From CF-161 sp035263645 (lineage in GTDB: Bacteria; Chloroflexota; Dormibacteria; Dormibacterales; Dormibacteraceae): 24,511 bases of DNA. The notes under the pieces were generated by a model that was not told the origin of the DNA, made no database searches, and saw nothing but the letters and a program-made list of their open reading frames with translations. This document shows, in pieces, positions 15,537 to 22,628 of this stretch. The stretch spans positions 1-24,511 of the forward strand of contig DATFRD010000104.1 in NCBI GenBank assembly GCA_035263645.1, in the 5' to 3' direction. A program made the translations under genes and the position numbers. Numbering within the stretch: the stretch's first letter is position 1; each line of letters starts with the position of its first letter.

Positions 15537-16559
15537 CTAGACCAGCGTCTCCCGGTCGATCGGCTGGCCGAGGACCACGACCACGTCGCCCTGGCTGGCG
15601 TTGCTGATCGCCCGGACCATGGCCGTCACGCCCTGAAGCGGGCTCCGGATCATGACCGCCGCCCGCTCGGGCTCCTCGATGCTGTAGATCCGCGCCACTG
15701 GCTGCCCCTCCTCGACCGGGCCGCCGGGGTCGACCAGCGCTTCGAAGAGGCCCGAGACGGGGGTCGGGATGTAGTTGGCCGGGTCGCGGCCGTCCAGGAT
15801 CACCGCCGGCGCCAGCCCCAGCGACGCGCGCGTCTCGACCTGGCCCTCCAGTATTCCGAAGTGCCGGAGCACATTGCGCAGCCCCCGCTCCGCCAGCCGG
15901 TGAACGGCGGCGCTGACGTGGCCTCCTCCGCCCAGCTCGGTGGTGACCACCACCCTGCCCTGGTTCTCAGCTTCCACGGGAAGCAGGCCGGTTCCCGCGA
16001 TGTCGATGTAGAGGTAGTGCCAGTCGGTGTTCCAGGCCAGCATCCCCTCCAGCATCGCCCGGCGCTGGCGGGGGTCCTCGACGACGTGCATGTGCGAGCA
16101 GGGCAGGAACCGCGAGGAGCGGCCGCCGCTGTGGATGTCGATCACGATCTCCGCGCGCGGGAAGAGGCAGCGGGTCAGGTAGTCGGCAAGCATCTCGTTG
16201 GCGGGGCCGTCGGAACGGCCGGGGAAGGAGCGGTTGAAATTGGCGCCCGACGGCCAGAGCCGCGTTCCCGCCCGGGATGCGGCGGGCGAGAGGCACGGCA
16301 TCACAATGACGCGGCCGTTCACCTGCTCGGGCCGGAGCTCCTGCAGCAGCTTCAGACACGCCACCTGCCCCTCGTACTCGTCGCCGTGGTTGCCGCCCAG
16401 GACGAGGGCAGTGGGCCCGGTCCCGTTCGCCACCGTCGCGATCGGGATGTAGGTGCTCGCCCAGCCGCTCTCGTTGTCGGAGCGGGGGAGGCTCAGGTGC
16501 CCGACCTGGCGACCGGCCGCGTCGAGGTCGACACTGGAGCTGACGAGAGTGCCCGTCAT
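15537..16559 (-). CDS. Succinylglutamate desuccinylase/aspartoacylase-family deacylase 1
   Basis: A 340-residue zinc-dependent deacylase of the AstE/AspA (M14-like) family, which removes acyl groups from N-acyl amino acids. Members include aspartoacylase, succinylglutamate desuccinylase and the DoeB-type N-acetyl-diaminobutyrate deacetylase. Zinc ligands are His58 and Glu61 (GGNHGDE) and His143 (DIHSGG). NFNRSFPG (about 107-114) matches the carboxylate-binding segment of the longer DoeB-like subgroup, and a beta-rich C-terminal domain follows. The ATG overlaps the aminotransferase stop (ATGA), so it is the last gene of the leftward unit enolase3-aminotransferase-deacylase. It is about 62% identical to the deacylase at 20039-21064 over the first 146 residues. 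No ectoine hydrolase (DoeA) is present, so ectoine breakdown is not supported. Confidence 0.9.
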   Translation of the reverse strand: MTGTLVSSSVDLDAAGRQVGHLSLPRSDNESGWASTYIPIATVANGTGPTALVLGGNHGDEYEGQVACLKLLQELRPEQVNGRVIVMPCLSPAASRAGTRLWPSGANFNRSFPGRSDGPANEMLADYLTRCLFPRAEIVIDIHSGGRSSRFLPCSHMHVVEDPRQRRAMLEGMLAWNTDWHYLYIDIAGTGLLPVEAENQGRVVVTTELGGGGHVSAAVHRLAERGLRNVLRHFGILEGQVETRASLGLAPAVILDGRDPANYIPTPVSGLFEALVDPGGPVEEGQPVARIYSIEEPERAAVMIRSPLQGVTAMVRAISNASQGDVVVVLGQPIDRETLV

Positions 16560-17857
16560 CGCCGGGCCAGGACCGCCCTCACCGACTCATTCGTCGCCTC
16601 CAGCAGGCGGTCGATGTCCGCTTCGGTGTGGGCGTAGGAGATGTGGCTGCGCTTGAGGTTCAGGGGCAGCTCGAAGATGCCGTGCTTCATCAGCTCCCTC
16701 CGGTAGCCGACGAAGAGGTCGACGTCATTGGCCAGGAGGTCGGTGTAGGTGTTGACCGGGCCCTGCAGAAAGTAGGTGACAAAGACGGAGCCGAAGCCGC
16801 TGACGACAACTGGCAGGTCCAGCGCGTCGTAGACCTCCTGGAGGCCGCGGCGGGCCCTCTCGCCGAGCCGGAAGACGTGCTCGTGCACCGGCTCCCGCTC
16901 CAGCCTGTCGATCGTCGCCAGGGCGGCCGCCGCCATCGCGGGGTGACCGTTGAAGGTGCCGGCGAAGAAGGCGGGCCGGCCGGGCGTGGTGCTGAAGAGG
17001 TCCATCAGGTCGGCCTTCCCGCCCAGCGCCGAGATCGGCCAGCCGTTGGCCATGGCCTTGCCGAGCGTGGTGAGATCCGGCGTCACCCCGGCCACCTTCT
17101 GGTAGCCGCCCAGGCCGTGCCGAAAGCCGGTGATCACCTCGTCGAAGACCAGCACGGTCCCGTGCTCCGTCGCCAGCTCGCGCAGGCGCTCCAGGAAGCC
17201 GGGCTGAGGCAGGACGGCGCCGATGTTGTGCGGGATCGGCTCCAGGATGATCGCCGCGACGTCGCCGGAGTGCTCCTCGAGCGCGCGCTCGACGGCGGCC
17301 GCGTCGTTGAAGGGGACCACGATCGTGGCGTCCAGGACCTCAGGCAGGATGCCGCCCGAGAGCGGGTCCTTGCGCCCGATCCGGTCCGCCGGGGAGATCA
17401 CGTTCATTGCCACAGAGTCGTGCCAGCCGTGGTAGCAGCCCTGGAACTTGATCACGTACCGACGCCTGGTGGCGGTCCGGGCCAGCCGCAGGGCGTGGAA
17501 GGTGGCCTCGCTGCCCGTCATGGTGAGCAGGACCTTCTCGATCGAGGGCACCAGCTCGGCCAGCTTCTCGGCCAGCCGCGCCTCGATCGGCGTGACGCCA
17601 ACGCCCATGTTGTCGAGGCGCCGGCCCGCCTCCGCGACCGCCGCGTCCACGTCGGGGTCGTTGTGACCGAGGAGCGGCGGGCCGAAGGCCGCATGATAGT
17701 CGGTGTAGGTCCTGCCCTCGGCGTCCGTGAAGGTCGAGCCGGAGGTGGCGGTGACGACCAGGCTTTCGATCCCTGGCACCTGGCGCTGGCCGCTGTTCAC
17801 CCCTCCGGGGATGAAGCTGCGCCCACGGTCGATCTCGGTCAGCTCGATGTCAATCAT
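16556..17857 (-). CDS. Class III PLP-dependent aminotransferase (glutamate-1-semialdehyde aminomutase-like)
   Basis: A 433-residue fold-type I PLP enzyme of the HemL-like branch of class III aminotransferases. The PLP-binding lysine is Lys267 in LGKAMANGWP. Asp239 in VFDEVITGFR holds the pyridine nitrogen, GSEAT (115-119) binds phosphate, and YHGWHD (142-147) contains the ring-stacking region. The family transfers or shifts an amino group between a beta- or omega-amino acid, or an amino aldehyde, and a keto partner. It is embedded in a catabolic unit, not beside haem biosynthesis genes, so a catabolic role is more likely than haem synthesis. Its start lies one base after the enolase 3 stop, and its stop overlaps the deacylase start. 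An amino group exposed by the deacylase would be a natural substrate. Confidence 0.9.
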   Translation of the reverse strand: MIDIELTEIDRGRSFIPGGVNSGQRQVPGIESLVVTATSGSTFTDAEGRTYTDYHAAFGPPLLGHNDPDVDAAVAEAGRRLDNMGVGVTPIEARLAEKLAELVPSIEKVLLTMTGSEATFHALRLARTATRRRYVIKFQGCYHGWHDSVAMNVISPADRIGRKDPLSGGILPEVLDATIVVPFNDAAAVERALEEHSGDVAAIILEPIPHNIGAVLPQPGFLERLRELATEHGTVLVFDEVITGFRHGLGGYQKVAGVTPDLTTLGKAMANGWPISALGGKADLMDLFSTTPGRPAFFAGTFNGHPAMAAAALATIDRLEREPVHEHVFRLGERARRGLQEVYDALDLPVVVSGFGSVFVTYFLQGPVNTYTDLLANDVDLFVGYRRELMKHGIFELPLNLKRSHISYAHTEADIDRLLEATNESVRAVLARR

Positions 17858-17858
17858 C

Positions 17859-18986
17859 TCAGTCCACCCGGTAGTGCGCGAGGACGTCCTCGTCGAGCGA
17901 CACGCCGAGGCCCGGCGCGGTGGGTACGGCGACCATTCCCTCCCTGTCGATCAGCAGCCGCTCCCTCGTCAGGCGAGTATTCAGGGGCGTCGTGGCGACG
18001 CAGTACTCCTGGAAGAGCGACTTCTCGAGGACGGCGTTGACGTGCAGGGAGGCGGCCTTGATGACGCCGCTCTTCCAGGCGTGGGGCACACAGGCGAGCC
18101 CACGCTCCGAGGCGAGAGACGCGATCCGGAGCGCCTCCGTGATGCCCCCGCATCGGGTCACGTCGGGCTGCAGGACGTCCACGTGGCAGCGGTCGGCGAG
18201 CTCGCGGAAGCCCCACCAGGTCACGTCCTGCTCGCCGGCGGCGATCGGGATCTCGACCGTGTCGGCCAGCTCGGCGTAGGCCTCGTACTCGTCGGGCTCG
18301 AACGGCTCCTCCAACCAGAAGCAGCCGAGCTCCTGGAGCCCGCGGGCGACCCTGATCGCGGCGGCAGCGTCGCGGCCGTAGCCGAGCCCAGCGTCGATCA
18401 GGACCTCGACGCCGTCCCCGCCCGCCTCGCGCGCGGCGGCGGCCAGCCGGAGGTCGTGGGCGGGGTCCGCGCCCAGCGGGCCCCAGCCGAGCTTGAGGGC
18501 CGTGAAGCCCTGCTCGCGAAGCTCGGCCACTGCCTCCTTCGTCTCCGACTCGGTGTCCGGCATCAGGCGCGATGCGTAGGCGCGCACGCGCTCGCGCTTG
18601 CGACCGCCGATCAGCTCGGAGACCGGCTTGCCGAGGGCCTTGCCCTTGATGTCCCAGAGCGCGATGTCGATCCCGCTGATGGCGTGGATGGCGACCCCGC
18701 GGCGGCCGTAGAAGATCGAGCCCCGGTACATCTTCTGCCAGAGCCGCTCGACCTCGAGCGGGTTCTCGCCGACGAGCAGCTCGCGGAGACTGAGTGCGAT
18801 CGCGTGCGAGCTGGGCGCCTCGATCACCGCCCTGCAGATCTCGGGCGCTGAATCCACCTCACCGATGCCCACGATGCCCTCGTCGGTGCGGACGCGGACG
18901 ACGAGGTCGTCCTGGCTGCCGTCGGCGATCGCCTCGTTCAGCTCGGGCTGGCGGAGGACGATCGCCTCCACTTCTGTGATCTTCAA
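17859..18986 (-). CDS. Enolase-superfamily dehydratase/racemase, mandelate-racemase subgroup (enolase 3)
   Basis: A 375-residue mandelate-racemase-subgroup enzyme. Metal ligands are Asp198 (LIDAG), Glu226 (WLEEPF) and Glu252 (AAGEQD). The Asp275/His302 dyad is in QPDVTRCGG and VPHAW. Lys165 lies in LKLGWGPLG, a K-x-G form of the KxK/KxH motif. The start is a TTG at 18986 with AGGAG (18997 to 18993) six bases upstream. It gives the usual MKITEVEAI N-terminus; a longer open frame to 19106 runs across the regulator's promoter and is not favoured. It heads the leftward unit of module 2 and is divergent from the GntR-type regulator. The likely reaction is dehydration or epimerisation of a hydroxy or sugar acid; the substrate is not identifiable. 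It differs clearly from the other two enolases in the window. Confidence 0.88.
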   Translation of the reverse strand: MKITEVEAIVLRQPELNEAIADGSQDDLVVRVRTDEGIVGIGEVDSAPEICRAVIEAPSSHAIALSLRELLVGENPLEVERLWQKMYRGSIFYGRRGVAIHAISGIDIALWDIKGKALGKPVSELIGGRKRERVRAYASRLMPDTESETKEAVAELREQGFTALKLGWGPLGADPAHDLRLAAAAREAGGDGVEVLIDAGLGYGRDAAAAIRVARGLQELGCFWLEEPFEPDEYEAYAELADTVEIPIAAGEQDVTWWGFRELADRCHVDVLQPDVTRCGGITEALRIASLASERGLACVPHAWKSGVIKAASLHVNAVLEKSLFQEYCVATTPLNTRLTRERLLIDREGMVAVPTAPGLGVSLDEDVLAHYRVD

Positions 18987-19024
18987 GACGTACTCCTGGC
19001 GCTCTCGTCCGGGCGCGATCTCGA

Positions 19025-19053
19025 TTGACACTGCCAATGGGCGGCCATAGGAT
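19025..19053 (+). promoter_or_regulatory. Promoter of the second GntR-type regulator
   Basis: A perfect -35 TTGACA (19025-19030), a 17-base spacer and TAGGAT (19048-19053, four of six matches to the -10 consensus) form a good sigma-70-type promoter. The expected transcription start near 19060 lies only about 15 bases before the ATG at 19075. No ribosome binding site is visible there, so the message would have a very short leader. Confidence 0.65.
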
Positions 19054-19077
19054 GGTAACCCAACAATTTGTCCTATG
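19046..19077. promoter_or_regulatory. Candidate operator, inverted repeat over -10 and start codon
   Basis: CATAGGA (19046-19052) and TCCTATG (19071-19077) are perfect 7-bp inverted arms separated by 18 bases. The left arm overlaps the -10 box and the right arm includes the ATG of the regulator. Two short palindromes lie within the region: GGTAACC at 19054-19060 and TGTC-N4-GACA at 19069-19080. This placement suits autorepression and, because the enolase 3 unit starts on the other strand, possibly control of both directions. Confidence 0.55.
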
Positions 19078-20034
19078 ACATGGGATAAACGACCGGGCGG
19101 TGTCAATTGCGCGGACGTCGAGCGCGCGATCCTGACGCGGATGCTGGAGGGCGGCTGGCTGCCGGATCATCGCCTGCCCACGTGCACCGCGCTGGCGACC
19201 GAGCTGGGCGCCAACAAGAACACGGTCAGCAAGGCGTACCAGTCGCTCGCCCGCCGCGGCTACCTGCGAAGCGAGCGCGGCCGTGGCACCTTCGTGGTTC
19301 GGCGGCCGCGCACGGACCGTGGACGGGTGCTCGAGCACCTGCAGCACCTGATCACACTCTCGCTCCAGGAGGCGAAGCTGGCAGGCCTGGACCAGGACCG
19401 CTTCCTGACGCTGGTCCAGGAGACGGCCGCGCGCTACTACCGGCGCCGCCAGCTCCGGCTCGGCTTCGTGGAGTGCATCCCGCACGACGCCACCGCCCTT
19501 TCCCGCGACCTCCAGGAGGCGCTCGGCTACCCGGTCACCCCTCTCCTCCTGGAGGAGGTCCTCGCCGACCCCGGCGGCCGGCTGAGCAGCTACGACCTGG
19601 TCGGGGTCGCCATCACGCATCTGGCCGAGGTCGAGGAGGCGGCCGGCACCCAGGGCCCCGAGCTGGTGGAGGTCTTCGTGGCACCCGACCCGGCCAGTCT
19701 CGCCCAGGTCATCCGACTCCGCCCGGGCGCCCGCGTCGGCATCTTCTGTGACGCGCGGGAGACGCTGGCCTCGCTGAACCGGATCGTCTCCGCCTACAAG
19801 CCCGACCTGAAGGTGTCGGGCTGCCTGGTCTCCCGGGCTCAGCGGACGCGGCGTCTGCTCGACTCCGTGGACGTGGCCCTGGTAACCATCTCGGCCCAGC
19901 CCAGCCTGGAGCGCCTGGATCCCCGCGTACCTCTGGTGCCCGTCAGCTTCCACCTGGAGCCGCTCTCGGTCGAGCGATTCCGCGCCCGGCTGGATGAGCA
20001 CCTGGCCGCCGAGCCCTTCCCAGCAGCGAGGTGA
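19075..20034 (+). CDS. GntR-family regulator with unassigned C-terminal alpha/beta domain
   Basis: A 319-residue protein with a GntR winged helix-turn-helix at about residues 12-76. Key segments are ILTRMLEGGWLPDHRLPT, ELGANKNTVSKAYQSLARRG and YLRSERGRGTFV. The DNA-binding half resembles the YtrA/MocR-type class. The remainder is neither the short YtrA tail, a MocR aminotransferase, UTRA nor FCD. A helical linker (about 82-115) is followed by alternating strands and helices from 127 (LRLGFVECIPHDA) to 310. The pattern suggests a two-lobed or Rossmann-like ligand-binding domain, but the family is not recognised. It is divergent from enolase 3 and is followed four bases later by a TTG-started deacylase gene, so it probably regulates both arms of module 2. 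The ATG at 19075 is chosen because homology to the winged helix begins soon after it. Confidence 0.82.
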   Translation: MTWDKRPGGVNCADVERAILTRMLEGGWLPDHRLPTCTALATELGANKNTVSKAYQSLARRGYLRSERGRGTFVVRRPRTDRGRVLEHLQHLITLSLQEAKLAGLDQDRFLTLVQETAARYYRRRQLRLGFVECIPHDATALSRDLQEALGYPVTPLLLEEVLADPGGRLSSYDLVGVAITHLAEVEEAAGTQGPELVEVFVAPDPASLAQVIRLRPGARVGIFCDARETLASLNRIVSAYKPDLKVSGCLVSRAQRTRRLLDSVDVALVTISAQPSLERLDPRVPLVPVSFHLEPLSVERFRARLDEHLAAEPFPAAR

Positions 20035-20038
20035 GACC

Positions 20039-21064
20039 TTGATCGACACGCCGATCGTCGCCGAGATCGACTACGACGCCCGCGGCAAGACGTACGGGCG
20101 CCTGCAGGTGCCGCGCTCGAACAACGAGGCGGGCTGGTCCTCGCTCTTTGTGCCCGTCGTGGTCGTCAACGACGGAGAGGGCCCGACCGTTCTCGTCATG
20201 GGCGGCAATCACGGAGACGAGCCCGTCGGTATCATCTCCTGCCTCAACCTGCTCCACGACCTCCGGCCCGAGGACGTCGGCGGCCGCCTGATCGTCCTCC
20301 CCTGCCTCTCACCCGACGCAGCCCGCGCCTACACACGGCTCTGGCCGAGCGGCGCCAACTTCAACCGCTCCTTCCCGGGCAGCCCGGACGGACCGCCCAA
20401 CGAGCAGCTGGCCGACTACGTGACGCGGGTGCTCTTCCCGATGACCGAGTACGTGGTCGACATCCACAGCTGCGGCCGCACGGCCGACTGCCTGCCCTGG
20501 TCCGAGATGCACCCGATCGCTGAGCCTCAGCAGCGGCGGCGGATGGTGGAGGCGATGGGCGCCTGGAACACGGACTGGAACGTGATCTACATCGACATCG
20601 CTGGGAGCGGGCTCCTGGTCGGGGAAGCGGAGCGGCGGGGCAAGATCGTCGCCAGCACCGAGTTCGGCAGCGGCGGCCACATGACGAGCGAGACCTACGA
20701 GCTCGGCCGCAGCGGTCTCATCAATCTTCTTCGCCACTTTGGCGTCCTGAAGGGCGAGCCGGTGACGCGCGCGCAGCTTGGCAAGCCGCCCGCCAGGATC
20801 CTCAGCGCTACCAACCTCGAGGACTACCCGCTGGCTCCGGAGTCGGGCTTCTTCGAGCCGCTGGTGAACCTGGGCGAACGGGTCGAGGACGGCCAGCTGA
20901 TCGGCCGCATTCACTTCCTGGAGAGGCCCGACCGCAAGCCCGAGCCGATCCACGCCCGCAGCTCGGGGCTGATCGCCAGCATCCGGAGCATCGCCGCCAC
21001 CACGCAGGGCGACAACGTCTTCGTGGTCGCAAGGGAGATTACCCGCGAGGAGGCCCTGGCGTGA
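20039..21064 (+). CDS. Succinylglutamate desuccinylase/aspartoacylase-family deacylase 2
   Basis: A 341-residue zinc deacylase paralogous to the one at 15537-16559. Zinc ligands fall at identical positions: His58, Glu61 (GGNHGDE) and His143 (DIHSCG). LWPSGANFNR (101-110) is identical in the two. The start is a TTG at 20039 preceded by GAGGTGA. This choice is supported by an ungapped alignment with the paralogue from the first residue. The open frame extends to 19994, but that lies inside the regulator gene. The stop overlaps the next start (GTGA at 21061). It likely removes an acyl group from an N-acyl amino acid or related compound. Two copies under one regulator suggest either two substrates or two successive acyl groups. 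Confidence 0.9.
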   Translation: MIDTPIVAEIDYDARGKTYGRLQVPRSNNEAGWSSLFVPVVVVNDGEGPTVLVMGGNHGDEPVGIISCLNLLHDLRPEDVGGRLIVLPCLSPDAARAYTRLWPSGANFNRSFPGSPDGPPNEQLADYVTRVLFPMTEYVVDIHSCGRTADCLPWSEMHPIAEPQQRRRMVEAMGAWNTDWNVIYIDIAGSGLLVGEAERRGKIVASTEFGSGGHMTSETYELGRSGLINLLRHFGVLKGEPVTRAQLGKPPARILSATNLEDYPLAPESGFFEPLVNLGERVEDGQLIGRIHFLERPDRKPEPIHARSSGLIASIRSIAATTQGDNVFVVAREITREEALA

Positions 21065-22434
21065 GCCTGCTGGTCGGCGCTGCCCGGGCGGACATCACCC
21101 CGCCCTTCGGCCTGCCGCACGGCGGCTGGGCCGCCCGGACCGGGCTTGCCGAGGGGACGCACGACCCCATCCTCACCCAGGCCCTGGTGCTGGACGACGG
21201 CCGCCGCGAGGTTGCCATCGTCACCCTCGACCTCGGCTTCGTGAGCCGCGAGCTGACCGATGCCGCGAGGCACCTGGTCAAGCAGCTGACCGGCATCCCA
21301 CCCGACGCCGTGTTGATCAACGCGGCCCACAACCACAGCGCGCCCCCGCTGCCGCGCCTGGGCGTCGCGATCACCGGCGCCCAAGGGTTCGAGGCATACG
21401 CGGCGCTGCTTCCGCAGCACATGGCGGGCGTCGTGTACGCTGCTCACCGACGCCGCCGCCCGGCCCGAATAGGAGGCGGCAGTGGTCGCGCCCCGGGCAT
21501 CACCGTCAACCGCGTCGAAAGGGACCAACCGGTCGACGACACCGTTCCCGTCATCCGCGTCGACGGGGAAGACGGAAGCCCGATCGCGGTGGTGGTCTCC
21601 TTCGCCTGCCACGCCGTCTCCATTGGCGGCCAGACGCTGCTCTGGAATGCGGACTTCCCAGCACCGCTGCGGGAGTCGGTGGAAGCGGCCGCGCCGGGCG
21701 CCGAGGTCCTCTACCTGCAGGGTTGCGCCGGCGACGTCGCGCCCTTCGACTACTGGTTCGGCAATCCGAACGCCCGCCCGCACACCTACGAGAGCCGGGA
21801 CGAGCTCGGCCGCGCCATCGGGGCGGAGGTGGCTCGCCTGCTGCCGACCGTGAAGACCGGCGAGGCCCGGCTCGCCCACCACTCCCACATCGTCAAGCTG
21901 TGCCGCCGCCGGCTGCCCTGGACACTGGCGGAGGTCGAGGAGCTGGAGCGCAGGATGCACGAGCTCCCCGCGCCGGAATATGCGGCGGCCTGGGCGCGCG
22001 GGGTGCACACGGCCACCTCGGCGCAGCAGTTCCCCGACGGCTACCGGAAGGCCGCCCTCAAGATGTACGCCGACATGATCCGGCGGGCCGAGGAGCCCCT
22101 CGCGGCCGAGGTGATGGCGCTGGCCTTGGGCGACGTTGGGGTCCTGGGCAGCCCGTTCGAGCTCTTCAGCGGTTCGGGCGTGGAGGTCAGGGCGCGCTCT
22201 CCGTTCAAGACGACTCTCGTGCTCGGCTACAGCAACGACTATCTGGGCTACCTGCCGCCAACCGAGCTCCTCGACCAGATCAAGGACGTTCCCCTGGAGG
22301 AGATCCTCGACCAGGATCGCTACCGCTGGGCGTACGGCATCACGAACACCAACGTCGACCGCGGCGAGGTGGACCGGCTGCTGGAGGAGGCGGGCGAGGC
22401 GCTGAGCGTCGTGCACGACGAGGTCGCCAGGTGA
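21061..22434 (+). CDS. Neutral/alkaline ceramidase-family protein lacking the catalytic serine
   Basis: A 457-residue protein resembling the N-terminal domain of neutral/alkaline non-lysosomal ceramidase. Family marks are GAARADITPP at the start, THDPILTQALVL (33-44), NAAHNHSAP (87-95, zinc His pair region), SFACHAVSIG (His184), QGCAGDVAP (220-228), Glu367 in SPFELFSG and a Tyr-containing SNDYLGYLP (391-399). In characterised ceramidases the GDxSPN motif supplies the nucleophilic serine; here the position is Ala227. No signal peptide is visible, unlike secreted ceramidases, and the usual C-terminal beta domain is absent. It is therefore probably a metal-dependent hydrolase with another substrate, likely an amide or ester in the module 2 pathway. 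The GTG at 21061 overlaps the deacylase stop, and its own stop overlaps a further GTG at 22431. Confidence 0.8.
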   Translation: MSLLVGAARADITPPFGLPHGGWAARTGLAEGTHDPILTQALVLDDGRREVAIVTLDLGFVSRELTDAARHLVKQLTGIPPDAVLINAAHNHSAPPLPRLGVAITGAQGFEAYAALLPQHMAGVVYAAHRRRRPARIGGGSGRAPGITVNRVERDQPVDDTVPVIRVDGEDGSPIAVVVSFACHAVSIGGQTLLWNADFPAPLRESVEAAAPGAEVLYLQGCAGDVAPFDYWFGNPNARPHTYESRDELGRAIGAEVARLLPTVKTGEARLAHHSHIVKLCRRRLPWTLAEVEELERRMHELPAPEYAAAWARGVHTATSAQQFPDGYRKAALKMYADMIRRAEEPLAAEVMALALGDVGVLGSPFELFSGSGVEVRARSPFKTTLVLGYSNDYLGYLPPTELLDQIKDVPLEEILDQDRYRWAYGITNTNVDRGEVDRLLEEAGEALSVVHDEVAR

Positions 22435-22628
22435 CGACCACGCCTGATCCCGCGCTCGAGACCGCGCTCCAGGCGGTCACAGCCCGGCACGCGGCCGCGG
22501 TCGACCGGGAGTCCGCTGGCAACCGGCGGATGCGGATTTGCGCGATCAGGGCCGGGCGGGGCACGGCCCCTGCCCGGCCCGAGGACGTCAGCCCCAGCTC
22601 CCGACCGGTTGCCGGATGGAGACGTTGA
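22431..22628 (+). pseudogene. Truncated gene, possibly acyl-CoA dehydrogenase N-terminus
   Basis: A GTG at 22431 overlaps the ceramidase-like stop as GTGA, the same coupling seen between the working genes of this operon. The first 27 codons (TPDPALETALQAVTARHAAAVDRE and flanks) resemble the amino-terminal helix of acyl-CoA-dehydrogenase-family proteins, where RHAAAVDRE is usually followed by a helix with F-P. From about 22512 the resemblance stops. The frame becomes Arg/Gly/Pro-rich, crosses a strong hairpin at 22549-22580, enters the convergent gene and ends at 22628. This looks like the 5' stump of a lost operon gene. The family call rests on a short match and is tentative. Confidence 0.45.
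22549..22580. terminator. Strong GC hairpin, likely bidirectional terminator
   Basis: GGGCCGGGC and GGGGC (22549-22562) pair with GCCCC and GCCCGGCCC (22566-22580) around a 3-base loop. This gives a 14-bp stem interrupted by a single bulged T at 22571. It lies between convergent genes and ends eight bases from the last codon of the AhpD-like gene. No T-run follows on either strand, so it would act as a GC-hairpin (U-less) or Rho-assisted terminator. Confidence 0.6.

Noticed and set aside
15537..17857. Ectoine degradation (DoeB-like deacetylase beside an aminotransferase)
   Set aside because: No DoeA-type ectoine hydrolase, AsnC-type DoeX regulator or DoeC dehydrogenase is present, and the aminotransferase is closer to the glutamate-1-semialdehyde type.
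16556..17857. Haem biosynthesis role (hemL) for the class III aminotransferase
   Set aside because: The gene is embedded between a catabolic enolase and a deacylase with start/stop coupling, with no other tetrapyrrole genes in the window.
18987..19106. N-terminal extension of enolase 3 to 19106
   Set aside because: It would cross the regulator's promoter and inverted repeat; the TTG at 18986 has a well-placed AGGAG and gives the family-typical N-terminus.
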